Shown: positions 53,923 to 64,000, numbered from the stretch's first letter. The stretch is DNA of 64,000 nucleotides from an uncultured beta proteobacterium (GCA_903885665.1 CAISJL010000059.1:1-64000), one strand, 5' to 3'. Made by a program: numbers and translations. The notes: generated by a model from the sequence alone, not told the origin.

Positions 53923-54380
53923 TACGCTTGCTCCTTACGCATTTGCTCCACGCCCATATTTGCTAAGATGTCAGCACGCTCATTGCCATCATGACCAGCA
54001 TGCCCTTTTACCCACAACCATTCTATCTGATGCAAGGCAGCTAATGCATCCAGCTCACGCCACAGGTCTTCGTTTTTAACACTCTTCTTCGCACTGGTTT
54101 TCCACCCCCTGCGTTTCCAATCGTGGATCCACTCCGAGATGCCCTGTTGAACATATTTAGAATCAGTATGCAAACGTATATGACAACTACGCTTTAATGC
54201 CTCAAGAGCGCGTATCACGGCTAGAAGCTCCATTCGGTTATTTGTGGTTTGAAGCTCTCCACCACATAACTCTCGGGTTGTGCCTGCACAACTTAACAAT
54301 GCACCCCAACCGCCAACACCAGGGTTACCTTTACACGCGCCATCTGTGTAAATTTCTACAGTTTCATCTTTCACACTCAT
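53922..54380 (-). CDS. rnhA: Ribonuclease HI
   Basis: A 152-residue enzyme with the four catalytic acids in [14 protein letters not shown] (D13), [10 protein letters not shown] (E51), [11 protein letters not shown] (D73) and [12 protein letters not shown]. It removes RNA from RNA-DNA hybrids. The start and stop both overlap neighbours by one base (TAATG), so methyltransferase, rnhA and dnaQ form one translationally coupled unit; rnhA-dnaQ adjacency is ancient in Proteobacteria. Confidence 0.97.
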   Translation of the reverse strand: MSVKDETVEIYTDGACKGNPGVGGWGALLSCAGTTRELCGGELQTTNNRMELLAVIRALEALKRSCHIRLHTDSKYVQQGISEWIHDWKRRGWKTSAKKSVKNEDLWRELDALAALHQIEWLWVKGHAGHDGNERADILANMGVEQMRKEQA

Positions 54381-55150
54381 TACACATCAATCCTTTGACT
54401 AGAATTTATGCCTACTTGGCCACGCTGATCATCATGCACTCGCTCAGATACCGCAGCAAGATTCTTTTTAGCAACTCGCTGCGCACGCCACTTCGGCATA
54501 ATCAAGCGCATACTTCTCACACGCTTAATCGCACGCAGAAAAAACACACCACCAGCGATAGGCCACCAACGATCCCCCGCCATCTCCATCCACTGCAGCC
54601 GATCAATCCACTTTTGTTGACTACACGGTGGAATATAACAGGCCATTGATCCCGCGTTGATTTCAAGACCAACCAACTCCAACCAATCTTTCACCCTCGG
54701 CAATTGAATAAACTGACCATTCCATGGATAGGATGTGTGTGTACCGATGCTACGTCGCACACCCCACAAACTCATCGGGTTAAAGCCTGCAATGACGACT
54801 TGTCCATCAGGTCGCAATACCCGCGAGACTTCGCGCATGACCTGATGCGGATGATCTGAAAATTCTAGGGTATGCGGCATCACAATTAAATCAATACTAT
54901 TACTATCGAATGGCAACTCGCCATAATCTGCACATAAATCGACACCATCGTTAAGGCCAACGCTTAGACGTAATGGAATCCGACTCGCGCGCAATAGATC
55001 ACACTGCTCCATGCCTAATTGCAGTGCATGAAATCCAAAAATATCAACAACTACAGCATCAAAATAAGCCTGCTCTTTCTGGGTCAAATATTGACCTTGC
55101 GGACTCCCTAACCATTGCCGCATTTGTAATTGAGTATCTAGAATTGACAT
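54380..55150 (-). CDS. Class I SAM-dependent methyltransferase
   Basis: A 256-residue protein with a Methyltransf_11-like core. The glycine-rich motif I is unusual and poorly conserved ([19 protein letters not shown]), while [38 protein letters not shown] fits motifs II-IV. This protein is a regular neighbour of rnhA in Burkholderiales. Substrate unknown. It diverges from gloB, with 49 bases between the starts. Confidence 0.88.
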   Translation of the reverse strand: MSILDTQLQMRQWLGSPQGQYLTQKEQAYFDAVVVDIFGFHALQLGMEQCDLLRASRIPLRLSVGLNDGVDLCADYGELPFDSNSIDLIVMPHTLEFSDHPHQVMREVSRVLRPDGQVVIAGFNPMSLWGVRRSIGTHTSYPWNGQFIQLPRVKDWLELVGLEINAGSMACYIPPCSQQKWIDRLQWMEMAGDRWWPIAGGVFFLRAIKRVRSMRLIMPKWRAQRVAKKNLAAVSERVHDDQRGQVGINSSQRIDV

Positions 55151-55199
55151 TCCGAGAGTTTAAATCAAATAATGGCGTTCTGATCATACGGAGAAACAA

Positions 55200-55970
55200 A
55201 TGACCGCATTTCACATTATCCCTATACCTGCATTCAATGATAATTATATATGGCTCATCCGTAATGATTGCTATGCTGCAGTGGTAGATCCTGGCGATGC
55301 ATCCCCAGTATTACATTACTTAGCGCAAGAAAAGCTCGAACTCATCGGTATTTTAAATACCCATCACCATCCAGATCATGTTGGCGGCAATTCGCAACTA
55401 CTGAGTCAATTTAAAGTACCCGTATATGGACCATGCGATTCGCGTATACCAGAGATCACTGTAGCCTTAAGCGAGGGCGATACATTCTCCCTTTTACCCC
55501 TCGCTCTACACCTAAAAGTGTGGGAAATCCCAGGACATACCCGAACGCATATTGCATTTATTGGGGAGGATATTGTTTTTTCTGGTGATACGCTATTTGC
55601 AGCAGGCTGTGGACGACTATTTGAAGGCACTCCAGAGCAAATGCATACCGCACTACAACGCTTATCCACCTTGGCGGACGAAACTCAAATCTATTGCGGT
55701 CACGAATACACCTTAGCAAACTTAAAGTTTGCAGCGGCTGTTGAACCTCGTAATCCAGAAGTTGCAAAACTCACCGACAAAATGAGCCGCTTACGACAAG
55801 CAGGAATGCCGACGCTACCGTCAAATATTGCACAAGAAAAAGCATGCAATCCTTTTCTGCGGGTTAACCAAGCCGAGGTCATTGCTGCAGCCTCTCAGCG
55901 TGCACAATCTGCACTGTCTGACCCAGCGCGCATATTTGCTGAAATTCGAGATTGGAAAAACAATTTTTAA
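55200..55970 (+). CDS. gloB: Hydroxyacylglutathione hydrolase (glyoxalase II)
   Basis: A 256-residue MBL-fold enzyme. The binuclear zinc site is THHHPDHVGG, then EIPGHTRTHIAF, FSGDTLFAAGCGR and CGHEYTLAN. The C-terminal glutathione-binding region ends NPFLRVNQ...FAEIRDWKNNF. It hydrolyses S-lactoylglutathione to lactate, completing methylglyoxal detoxification. GGAG lies six bases before the ATG. Confidence 0.97.
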   Translation: MTAFHIIPIPAFNDNYIWLIRNDCYAAVVDPGDASPVLHYLAQEKLELIGILNTHHHPDHVGGNSQLLSQFKVPVYGPCDSRIPEITVALSEGDTFSLLPLALHLKVWEIPGHTRTHIAFIGEDIVFSGDTLFAAGCGRLFEGTPEQMHTALQRLSTLADETQIYCGHEYTLANLKFAAAVEPRNPEVAKLTDKMSRLRQAGMPTLPSNIAQEKACNPFLRVNQAEVIAAASQRAQSALSDPARIFAEIRDWKNNF

Positions 55971-56147
55971 GCCTTTGGGGTCTTCAATGAGATTGAACCA
56001 CCAAATATTTATTTAAGTATTTGATTTTTAATATATTTTTGGTTTGACACCAGCAAATTTCACGGCTAACATGCGGCATCTGTTACGCATCTGACTGCTT
56101 AGCCCTCAGCATAGCCTTAATTCATTCAAGCACGGAACCAATTCTGT

Positions 56148-57713
56148 ATGCCTTTTTACGCTGCAAAAATTACTATTTTAAGCGCTCTATTGCTAATAAC
56201 TGCCTGTTCTCAATTGCAGCCGCAGTCGATCAATTTCCACAATCAACAGCCCCCCAAAACCATTGAAGCATCAGTAATTGTCATTACCCAAACTGAACCA
56301 GGCACTACCCAAGCCACCGAAACGACAACAACTACCACACCAATTACGTCCCCAATCTCATTATCAATTACTAATACACTTCCAGCTAAACCGACAACCA
56401 GCAGAACTAGTGGCAACGCGAGACGCAACAATCCTACCGCAATCAACCCCAGCACCATCAATACCACTACGAACACTGAAGCTGCGCCTGAAAACATCAA
56501 GTCCATGCCCAAAGACGTATGGGAGCGGATTCGCCTCGGTTTTGCGCTACCTGCCATGGAAACTGAATTAGTACGCACTTGGGAGGGCCGCTATCTTGCC
56601 AAACCCGAGTATATTGGACGAATGGTCGATCGTAGCAGTCAATATCTATTCCATATCATTGAAGAAATCGAACGCCGCAAAATGCCGGCGGAAATTGCAC
56701 TGCTGCCAATGATTGAGTCTGCTTATAATCCCGAAGCCTACTCTAGCGCTCACGCTTCAGGCCTCTGGCAATTCATTCCCTCCACAGGAAAGCTCTACGG
56801 ACTACGCCAAAACTGGTGGTACGATGGCCGACGCGATGTCATTGCTGCGACTAGCGCGGCACTAGACTATCTAGAAAAACTATATGTGCAGTTTGGCGAT
56901 TGGGAATTAGCACTAGCCTCATACAACTGGGGCGAGGGTGCGGTTGCTCGGGCCATTGCTCGTAACCAAGCTCGCAGTCTACCAACCAACTATGCCAGTC
57001 TCACCATGCCTGCCGAGACCCGTAATTACTTACCTAAACTGATTGCAGTCAAAAATATCATTAACGATCCAGCGCGCTACGGTATTCATTTAGCAAGCAT
57101 TCCTAATACCCCATATTTCGAGGTGGTCAATATTCAACGCCATATCGATATCAAAATGGCAGCAAAATTTGCTGATATGACCTTAGAGCAATTTAAATTC
57201 TTAAACCCTGCCCACAATAAACAAGTCATTAAGGCCAATACCGAAAGTATAATTTTACCAAAGAATAAAGTAGCGACTTTTCTCGCCAATGTCGAGAACA
57301 ATGACAAGCCACTAGTCTCTTGGCAGGCGCATACCGTAAATCGTGGTGAGAAACCTGAGAAAATCGCAGCCCAATATGGCATCAGCGTAAACGAACTAAA
57401 GCAGGTCAATAATTTATCTAGCAACAATAAATTCTATCCTGGACAATCCTTGCTCGTGCCTACCACTGAAGGCGTGACTCCCAATCTACCAGACCTTCCA
57501 GTAGCACCAATGATGCTTCCAAGGGCCTATCAAGCCGCACCCATACGCCACCCAAACCTACATACCAAAAACGGTAAGCAGCTTAGAAATGCCAATGCTA
57601 TTAAAGCAAGCAAACGCGCCCTACCCCATCATAAAAATACAGGCAATGTCAAAAGCAATCTAAAGCAAAAAAAAATACAAAGTCATAGCGCAAGCGTTCA
57701 AAATAAACGCTAA
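56148..57713 (+). CDS. mltD: Membrane-bound lytic murein transglycosylase D
   Basis: A 521-residue lipoprotein. Lipobox I-T-A-C gives lipidated Cys20. A Thr/Pro-rich linker (about 50-115) follows, then the SLT domain with catalytic Glu190 in LLPMIESAYNPEAYSSAHASGLWQFIPSTG, and one LysM domain (about 385-432; HTVNRGEKPEKIAAQYGISVNELKQVNNL). The Lys-rich C-terminus is unusual. It cleaves peptidoglycan glycan strands in the periplasm. Only five bases separate it from the end of the convergent ABC gene. Confidence 0.95.
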   Translation: MPFYAAKITILSALLLITACSQLQPQSINFHNQQPPKTIEASVIVITQTEPGTTQATETTTTTTPITSPISLSITNTLPAKPTTSRTSGNARRNNPTAINPSTINTTTNTEAAPENIKSMPKDVWERIRLGFALPAMETELVRTWEGRYLAKPEYIGRMVDRSSQYLFHIIEEIERRKMPAEIALLPMIESAYNPEAYSSAHASGLWQFIPSTGKLYGLRQNWWYDGRRDVIAATSAALDYLEKLYVQFGDWELALASYNWGEGAVARAIARNQARSLPTNYASLTMPAETRNYLPKLIAVKNIINDPARYGIHLASIPNTPYFEVVNIQRHIDIKMAAKFADMTLEQFKFLNPAHNKQVIKANTESIILPKNKVATFLANVENNDKPLVSWQAHTVNRGEKPEKIAAQYGISVNELKQVNNLSSNNKFYPGQSLLVPTTEGVTPNLPDLPVAPMMLPRAYQAAPIRHPNLHTKNGKQLRNANAIKASKRALPHHKNTGNVKSNLKQKKIQSHSASVQNKR

Positions 57714-57718
57714 AGCAT

Positions 57719-59758
57719 TTAGTACAAGTGACAATTAACTGTGTGATGTACGTTAACTTTTCGCTCAACAGGCTGTAGCTGGCTACATTCTGCTCTAGCA
57801 AAAGTGCATCGCGAATAAAAAGCACACCCTGCAGACTTCCCCGCTGGCAATCGCATATCTGAATGGGCAAGATGCAGCGTATCTACAGCCTTATCAAATA
57901 ACTGTTGGGCGGGATATGCAGCAGGCACTGCTGCCAGCAAAGTTTGCGTATAAGGATGCTTAGGCGAGCCCAGCACAGAAGCAGTTGCACCACGCTCAAC
58001 AATTCTACCCAAATACATCACAGCAATTTCATCTGCCATATAACGAACCACAGAAATATTGTGACTGATAAATACATAAGTCAGCTGTTTTTCGCTCTGC
58101 AGCTGTCTGAGTAGATTAAGAATTTGAGCCTGCACTGAAACATCGAGCGCACTAGTGGGTTCGTCACAAACGATCAAACTAGGATTTACAGAAAGCGCTC
58201 TAGTAATTGCAATTCGTTGACGCTGCCCACCTGAGAACTCATGTGGATAACGTACCTTGGCAGATGGTTCCAAACCGACCATATGCAACAGTTGCTCAAC
58301 TCTATCTTGCAAATCACCAGAATGAATAATCTTTAAAGACTCAATACCTTCGGCTAATATCTCACCAATACGAATACGCGGATTAAGCGAAGCAAAAGGA
58401 TCCTGAAAAATAATTTGTGCTTGCTGTCGGAAACTGGGCATGTCACTGGCAGCAATCTGCGCAACATCCATACCATTAAAAACGACTTGCCCAGCCGTTG
58501 GTTTAAGCAGTCGCAAAATCGCCTTACCTAATGATGACTTACCACAACCAGACTCACCCACTAAACCTAAAGTTTGACCTTGTGCAACAGTCAATGAAAC
58601 ATCTTCAACTGCTTTCATCACACCAATTTCACGTCTAAATAGCCCGCCATAGCGCGGATAATAGAGCTTTAATTGTTTAACCTGAAGCAATGGCGGTGCC
58701 GGGACTAAATTCTCCGTGCTTTGAGTGATCACTAAGTGCTTGCCATCATCCAAAGCGGGGCATGGCATAATCGATGAGCAGACAACAGTATCTTTCCAAA
58801 AATGACATCGAACCTGTCGAGACTCATTAGTGGCCAGTAGCAAGGGCAATTGTTGAAAACATCTCTCCTGATGATGATCACAACGCTCAACAAATCGACA
58901 TCCTATAAAATCCTGGCTGAGATCGGGAACCGCCCCTGGAATCACCGCAAGTTGCTGATCATGTCTAGCTCTATCTGGCAGCGACTTAAATAGTTTCTGG
59001 GAATAGGGATGATGGGGTTGTTTAAAAAAATCAGCCACTGTACTGGTTTCAATAATCTGACCAGCATACATCACTGCAATGTGGTCAGCCACTTCTGCAA
59101 CGACCCCTAAATCATGGGTAATGAGCAAGATTGCCATATCACGAGCGCGTTGCAAACGCTTCAACAACTGCAGAATTTGCTTTTGCACAGTGACATCTAA
59201 TGCCGTGGTAGGCTCATCAGCAATTAACAATAAGGGGTCGCCAGCTAAAGCCATAGCAATCATGGCACGTTGTTTCATACCACCTGATAATTGAAATGGA
59301 TATTCGTGAACACATTGCTCAGGGTTAGGCATTTGGACATCTTGCAATAGTGACATCACCTTGTCATGCACATAATTATTCGCAACGCCACTGGTGCTGG
59401 CACTCAAGACGGCTTCAGCAATCTGCTTACCAATGGTCATCACTGGATTTAATGATAAACCAGGATCTTGAAAAATGATCCCTACCCGTCGACCACGCTG
59501 TGCCCGCATCTCTGACTCTGAGAGACTTAATAAATTTACACCATCTAACTCAATTAAACCCCCTACAATGTGCGCCACTTCAGGCAACAGACGCATGATC
59601 GATAAAGCAGTCATCGACTTACCGCACCCCGATTCGCCGACCAGCGCAAAGGTCTCCCCTGAGCGTATTGAGAAGCTCAGACGATCTACTGGAAATAGAC
59701 GACCAGAGGGCGTGTCTATCCTCGCTTGAAGATCCTCTACTTTTAATAAATTACTCAC
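57719..59758 (-). CDS. Peptide ABC transporter ATP-binding protein, two fused domains (YejF-like)
   Basis: A 679-residue protein with two ATPase domains. Domain 1: Walker A GESGCGKS, signature LSGGMKQR, Walker B LLIADEPTTALD. Domain 2 (from about 360): GESGCGKSS, FSGGQRQR, LIVCDEPTSALD. Each is followed by an oligopeptide-type C-terminal segment (PHHPYSQKL, PKHPYTQTL) with Cys clusters (CRFVERCDHHQERC, CAFYSRCTFARAEC) as in DppD/DppF. It powers the importer encoded upstream; its ATG overlaps the permease stop by four bases. Confidence 0.95.
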   Translation of the reverse strand: MSNLLKVEDLQARIDTPSGRLFPVDRLSFSIRSGETFALVGESGCGKSMTALSIMRLLPEVAHIVGGLIELDGVNLLSLSESEMRAQRGRRVGIIFQDPGLSLNPVMTIGKQIAEAVLSASTSGVANNYVHDKVMSLLQDVQMPNPEQCVHEYPFQLSGGMKQRAMIAMALAGDPLLLIADEPTTALDVTVQKQILQLLKRLQRARDMAILLITHDLGVVAEVADHIAVMYAGQIIETSTVADFFKQPHHPYSQKLFKSLPDRARHDQQLAVIPGAVPDLSQDFIGCRFVERCDHHQERCFQQLPLLLATNESRQVRCHFWKDTVVCSSIMPCPALDDGKHLVITQSTENLVPAPPLLQVKQLKLYYPRYGGLFRREIGVMKAVEDVSLTVAQGQTLGLVGESGCGKSSLGKAILRLLKPTAGQVVFNGMDVAQIAASDMPSFRQQAQIIFQDPFASLNPRIRIGEILAEGIESLKIIHSGDLQDRVEQLLHMVGLEPSAKVRYPHEFSGGQRQRIAITRALSVNPSLIVCDEPTSALDVSVQAQILNLLRQLQSEKQLTYVFISHNISVVRYMADEIAVMYLGRIVERGATASVLGSPKHPYTQTLLAAVPAAYPAQQLFDKAVDTLHLAHSDMRLPAGKSAGCAFYSRCTFARAECSQLQPVERKVNVHHTVNCHLY

Positions 59759-61170
59759 GGCACCTTAGCCTTCAAGCGCGGGTCAAAAGCTTCCCGAACA
59801 GCATCGGCAAAAATGTTAGCTGCCAACACTAAAAGCAACATAAAGGTAAATGCAACGCTTAAAGACCACCAAACCATGGGTTCTCTAGCCATCTCCAGTC
59901 GCGCGCTATTAATCATCGTTCCAAAACTCATCATCGAAGTATCAACACCGACGCCAACATAAGATAAAACCGCCTCAGCAAGGACCAAACCACTAAAGTC
60001 CATGACTAATGCCATAATCACAATATGCATCACATTGGGCAAAATATGTTGCATCATAATTCGCCAATCCGAAACGGCAAATGCATGTGCGGCTTGGATA
60101 TACTCCAACTCCCGCAACCGCATGGACTCCCCCCGCAACAGTCGACACAAACCAGTCCAACTGGTCATACCCAGAATAACGCACAAGGCTAATAAACGAA
60201 TATCCGCTCTACTCTCAGCACTTGGGAATAATTCTGTATGATTCTCGATATAGACTTGCATCATTAAGACTGATGCCGCAATTAACAATACACTCGGTAT
60301 CGATGACAATGTTGTATAAATATATTGAATACAATCATCAACCCACCCTCTCAAATACCCTGCCATTACTCCAAGTAAGACAGCAATCGGTAAGGTCACT
60401 ATGGTGGCCAACAATCCAATAACCATGCCGGTTCGTATACTCTTAAGCGCCTGATAACAAACGTCTTGGCCCACTTTGTCTGTACCAAAAACATGGTAAT
60501 AAGATGCTAAGTAGACTAGCGGTACGCCTATCAACAGCATGATGGCTATAGTGATGCACACAGCACGAAAAGCTGACATCGAAGAATCAGACCAGATGGA
60601 AGCGTATAGTTTTTTAATCGGTGTTTTCTTTAATCTAGACATCACAGACAACACTACCAAAAAACCAAACAACCAGATAACGCATGCCATCAATATACCA
60701 GACAAAGACTTTTTAAAAATATCAGGTAACCAATCAGCGACAGGGTCTGCAAGGTGTGTCCCGCCAAACCGTAACCTTGGAAAAATTCGTTGATCATGGC
60801 CCAATTCATTTTTAACTGTCTCTTTTGAAAACAAATGCGTTGCAAAAGGCGCGGAGTAAGTTTTTTCGCGATTCTTTTTAATCGGCTCCAATATCAAATC
60901 CAGTGCACTATTGAGCTCAGTAGAATAAACACTTTTTCCGTCTTGTACCGATAACTCGCTACGATAGTGTATTGAGTCAGCACAGCTAATCACTATGAAG
61001 ACCAAAAATACAGTGGCTGCCGCCATACCGCGTGAATTGCACACAACAAGCTTCCAGGGTGATAATAAATGTGGATACTTTTGCACATACCAAGCATAAA
61101 TTATTACAGCGCTCACAATCGACCAGACTAAATAGTCACTCCATAAAAAGTCTAATCGATAATGGGTCAT
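59755..61170 (-). CDS. Peptide ABC transporter permease (YejE/DppC-like)
   Basis: A 471-residue inner-membrane permease. It has an N-terminal pair of helices and a large extracytoplasmic insert (about 70-160) before the transport core (TMs from about 205). The core contains DKVGQDVCYQALKSIRTGMVIGLLATIV, typical of the GTDxxGRD-like element, and the EAA loop EYIQAAHAFAVSDWRIMMQHILPNV. YejE-type permeases share the insert. The product overlaps the DppB-like gene by four bases. Confidence 0.93.
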   Translation of the reverse strand: MTHYRLDFLWSDYLVWSIVSAVIIYAWYVQKYPHLLSPWKLVVCNSRGMAAATVFLVFIVISCADSIHYRSELSVQDGKSVYSTELNSALDLILEPIKKNREKTYSAPFATHLFSKETVKNELGHDQRIFPRLRFGGTHLADPVADWLPDIFKKSLSGILMACVIWLFGFLVVLSVMSRLKKTPIKKLYASIWSDSSMSAFRAVCITIAIMLLIGVPLVYLASYYHVFGTDKVGQDVCYQALKSIRTGMVIGLLATIVTLPIAVLLGVMAGYLRGWVDDCIQYIYTTLSSIPSVLLIAASVLMMQVYIENHTELFPSAESRADIRLLALCVILGMTSWTGLCRLLRGESMRLRELEYIQAAHAFAVSDWRIMMQHILPNVMHIVIMALVMDFSGLVLAEAVLSYVGVGVDTSMMSFGTMINSARLEMAREPMVWWSLSVAFTFMLLLVLAANIFADAVREAFDPRLKAKVP

Positions 61171-62144
61171 GACAAACGCACCCTAGGATCAACTAAGGTA
61201 TAAGAGATATCGGTTAAGATTAAACCGATAATGTATAAAACTGAGCCCAAAAAAACCATTGCCCTCACAATCGCAAAGTCTTGTTGCGTAATTGCATCTA
61301 TCGTATAACTACCTAACCCAGGTATACCAAAAAAAGATTCCGTAATTAAAGCACCCATAAACAGCATAGGAATAAGCGCCACCACACCCGTTAGTATGGG
61401 AATTAAAGCATTCTTGAGAACATGAACAAACAACACCTTGTGCTCTGGCAAACCTTTAGCACGTGCGGTCCGCACATAGTCTTTACTCATCTCTTCAAGA
61501 AAAATAGTACGATACCAGCGAGCGTTACTCCCAAGGCCAGAGATCACACTAATCAAAATTGGTAGGGCTAAAAATTTAATCGCATCAAATCCAGTGTCAT
61601 AACCTGAGATTGGTACTAGATTCCATAATTTACCAAAAAAGTATTGCCCAGCAATAATGTAGAACATTACTGAGATAGACATCATCAAAACACACAACAG
61701 CACTCCCCAAATATCGACGTAGGTCGACCTCAAAAAAGCCATCAACAATGCAAAGCTCAAGTAAATGGGCAGACCAATCATAAACGCTGGTAATTGCACA
61801 GCTAGACTAGGCCACATCCGATTCGCTATATCGAAGCCTATATTACGACCCTGATCTGATTCCCCAAATTCAAAAGCAAATAATTTGATCGATTTTTCAT
61901 AAAATATTGTCTCATTCACTTTTGCAAAGCCCTGCACTGCGTTATTTACAAATAAGGGTTTATCGTAACCTCTCTCTACTTTCCATTTTTCTACAGCAGC
62001 GGGGGTTACTCTTTTAAGACCTAACTGCGCTCTTGCCATATCGTCAGGGGAATTTACAAAAAAGAATAGACCAAAGGTAATCATATTCACGCCTACCAGA
62101 ACTAGAATGCCGTAGAGTATTCGACGAAATAGATAGGCACCCAT
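61167..62144 (-). CDS. Peptide ABC transporter permease (YejB/DppB-like)
   Basis: A 325-residue permease. FRRILYGILVLVGVNMITFGLFFFV starts it; the EAA loop is DYVRTARAKGLPEHKVLFVHVLKNALIPIL, and the end TESFFGIPGLGSYTIDAITQQDFAIVRAMV is diagnostic for DppB/OppB. A periplasmic stretch of about 100 residues after helix 1 is as in YejB. It shares one base with the stop of the receptor gene (TAATG). Confidence 0.95.
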   Translation of the reverse strand: MGAYLFRRILYGILVLVGVNMITFGLFFFVNSPDDMARAQLGLKRVTPAAVEKWKVERGYDKPLFVNNAVQGFAKVNETIFYEKSIKLFAFEFGESDQGRNIGFDIANRMWPSLAVQLPAFMIGLPIYLSFALLMAFLRSTYVDIWGVLLCVLMMSISVMFYIIAGQYFFGKLWNLVPISGYDTGFDAIKFLALPILISVISGLGSNARWYRTIFLEEMSKDYVRTARAKGLPEHKVLFVHVLKNALIPILTGVVALIPMLFMGALITESFFGIPGLGSYTIDAITQQDFAIVRAMVFLGSVLYIIGLILTDISYTLVDPRVRLS

Positions 62145-64000
62145 TACTGAGAGCCCCTGTCTATTGCAGAGCGTTTCTCTCGTCTACGTAAAGTAATATA
62201 AGCTGGAATAATCGCAATCACACTCAAAGCCAACAAAATCACCAATGGTCCAAATAATGGCTGATTCCATAAAGCTCGTTGTTTTGCTCTCAGGCGCCAA
62301 TCAATGCGTTGGTATTTCAAACTATTATTCGCCATTTGATTCGGTTGTCGATTGCTGACCCAAGCATGATGTAATGTATATTCTTTCGGAAAGAATCCCC
62401 AAACCCAAGGCGCATCGTAGCGTAATATCTCTAACATTCGATTAATAATCAACTGTCGCTCATGGTCATTGGCCATATGCTGCATCTTGTTAAATAAACG
62501 GTCATACTCTGCATTACTATAATTAGAGGCATTCTCACCTTGATTTTTCACTCTTGACTGCGGGCCGTACAATAGAAACAAAAAATTTTCCGGGTCTGGA
62601 TAATCCCCATTCCATCCTAAAAAATATAATTGTGCCGTGCCGCGACGCAACTTATCCTGCAATCGATTAAAATCAGTAGAGCGTATAACCAGTTGTATCC
62701 CTAATTTAGAGAGCTGATTCACATACCAATCCATGCGCGCTTTACTATCCGCCCCTGTCGCGCTCGCATCTAAGTTTAGCAATAAGGGTAAGCCAGTTTT
62801 AAGGTCTCGCCCCTCAGGATATCCAGCCTCGGCTAACAGGCGCTTTGCCTCTTGAATATCTCGACGAACTGGCTCTCCTTGAACTAATTCATACACATAC
62901 TGATTAATCCCTGATTTGCCTACAGCCTCGTAACCGAATATACCCGGAGGAATAGGGCCATGCGCAGACATCCCTCTGCCATTTCTAAAGATTGAAATAT
63001 ACTCTTCATAGTCTAATGCAATCGAGATTGCACGCCGAATCAATCGCGCACGCTCACCAACACCAATCAAGGGATCTAACATGTTAAAGCCCAAATACGA
63101 AATACTGGTAGCTAGTGCAGTTTGCAAATGAATGCCGCGCTCAAGCATATTCGCAGTTAAACCCACATCTCCCGTGCCAGAGGATTGTACAGCCTGATCA
63201 AAAGTATCTGAAGCGATTCCAGAGGCATCATAAAAGCCCTGCAGGAATTTATTCCAATATGGAATTTGCTCTTTCTCTAAACTAAAAACCACCTTGTCAA
63301 TCAACGGCAGTAGCACACCAGCATCACGTAACAGCCCTGCCTCTTGATCACCGGGCATGCCTTCAGTTGGATAAGTCTCCCGACTGTAATGCGGATTACG
63401 CTCAAGAATCATTTTTCGGTTGGGATTATTGACGGTCAACATATAGGGCCCGCTACCAAGCGGATACCAATCCAGCGAAATGTTTTTTTTACTTAATCCC
63501 GCTTGTCCATAGAATCGATCCGCTTCTGGTGGAACCGGCGAGAAAAACGGCATTGCTAACCAGTAGATAAATTGTGGATACTTGCCATGGACTCGTATGA
63601 CATAGGTATAACGATCAATGACTTGAGCACCTTCTATCGAATAACGCTCTAAATCTACAAACTGATCATCTGGACTACTTTTTGATGCCTTTCCTAAATC
63701 ACTGACCAAATCTGACAAGCCTACGATATATGCACTCATCAACTGCAACACCGGAGAATGTAACTTTGGGTGTGCTAGGCGTTTAATTTGATGCACATAG
63801 TCCGCTGCAGTAACTTCACGACTTCCTGTCTCTTTAAAATCAGCCAGTGTTCTAACAGCCGCAATATCCGCTGCAGTCAAATGATGAAATTTAACCTTCC
63901 CCAACGAATCAACTGCCAACGCAGGGTGCGGTTGATACATCAATCCTTTTTTAATTTTAATCACATAATCACTATATGCAACCTGGGAGGTCGGCGCATT
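62144..64000 (-). CDS. Family 5 peptide-binding protein, 5' end outside the window
   Basis: At least 618 residues of an SBP_bac_5 receptor. The frame is open to the right edge, so the N-terminus and signal peptide are missing; an internal GTG at 63964 is not a believable start. KIKKGLMYQPHPAL, SGPYMLTVNNPNRKMILERNPHY and LYFLGWNGDYPDPENFLFLLYGP are typical. Unusual: a C-terminal hydrophobic helix (GPLVILLALSVIAIIPAYITL) followed by RRREKR, which would anchor the receptor in the inner membrane. It heads the receptor-permease-permease-ATPase operon. Confidence 0.93.
   Translation of the reverse strand, partial: NAPTSQVAYSDYVIKIKKGLMYQPHPALAVDSLGKVKFHHLTAADIAAVRTLADFKETGSREVTAADYVHQIKRLAHPKLHSPVLQLMSAYIVGLSDLVSDLGKASKSSPDDQFVDLERYSIEGAQVIDRYTYVIRVHGKYPQFIYWLAMPFFSPVPPEADRFYGQAGLSKKNISLDWYPLGSGPYMLTVNNPNRKMILERNPHYSRETYPTEGMPGDQEAGLLRDAGVLLPLIDKVVFSLEKEQIPYWNKFLQGFYDASGIASDTFDQAVQSSGTGDVGLTANMLERGIHLQTALATSISYLGFNMLDPLIGVGERARLIRRAISIALDYEEYISIFRNGRGMSAHGPIPPGIFGYEAVGKSGINQYVYELVQGEPVRRDIQEAKRLLAEAGYPEGRDLKTGLPLLLNLDASATGADSKARMDWYVNQLSKLGIQLVIRSTDFNRLQDKLRRGTAQLYFLGWNGDYPDPENFLFLLYGPQSRVKNQGENASNYSNAEYDRLFNKMQHMANDHERQLIINRMLEILRYDAPWVWGFFPKEYTLHHAWVSNRQPNQMANNSLKYQRIDWRLRAKQRALWNQPLFGPLVILLALSVIAIIPAYITLRRREKRSAIDRGSQ

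Noticed and set aside
57719-59758. Two separate ABC ATPase genes
   Set aside because: One uninterrupted frame covers both domains, a known YejF-like fusion.

Overview
The window looks like chromosomal DNA of a betaproteobacterium, most likely Burkholderiales with an unusually low GC content for that order (mid-40s percent by eye). Three things point there. There are seven periplasmic receptors of the Bug/TctC type, an expansion typical of Burkholderiales. The housekeeping order methyltransferase-rnhA-dnaQ beside divergent gloB and mltD is familiar from that group. The tRNA and aminoacyl-tRNA synthetase sequences are beta/gamma-like. I see no phage, integrase, insertion sequence or CRISPR array. 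The left two thirds is a catabolic accessory region and the right third is mostly housekeeping.

Layout. 1-8618: a CaiB-type CoA-transferase, an SMP-30 lactonase and a Bug receptor lie divergently from two MaoC-type hydratase subunits, an MmgE/PrpD protein and a FemAB-like acyltransferase; two more Bug genes follow on the minus strand. 8989-13563: a luciferase-like flavin oxidoreductase, an alpha/beta hydrolase, a LysR regulator and a fused SCOT-type CoA-transferase. 13727-16325: a RIO kinase and YcaO. 16425-21381: a five-gene operon of LeuC, LeuD, two Bug receptors and an HpcH/HpaI-type aldolase, divergent from a second PrpD-like gene; next come another Bug gene and a decayed Tat-signal amidohydrolase. 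25312-34535: MBL and Nudix hydrolases, XdhC, CoxG, dienelactone hydrolase, GST, queuosine-precursor transporter, tRNA-Pro, an MFS permease and a GcvA-like regulator. 35200-36850: a two-gene unit whose first gene has an in-frame TGA read here as selenocysteine (UGSC family). 37248-43325: a complete RND tripartite efflux operon. 43438-46986: crotonase, FKBP, GT61 glycosyltransferase and a Bug receptor. 47316-64000: tRNA-Glu and tRNA-Ala beside gltX, then dadA-like, nudC, transaldolase, dnaQ, rnhA, a methyltransferase, gloB, mltD and a Yej/Dpp-type peptide ABC importer running off the right edge.

How the parts may work together. The repeated combination is Bug receptor plus CoA-transferase, hydratase or PrpD/LeuCD plus aldolase. 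It suggests uptake of small di- or tricarboxylates followed by CoA activation, hydration/dehydration and C-C cleavage. No TctA/TctB membrane subunits are present, so the receptors are orphans here. Substrates cannot be read from the sequence.

The most notable item is the selenoprotein at 36305-36850. A TGA codon in a D-TGA-G-S-C context is followed at SECIS distance by a perfect 8-bp hairpin with a GUG loop. The gene is translationally coupled to a 370-residue protein of unknown function. A conventional gene caller would split or discard it.
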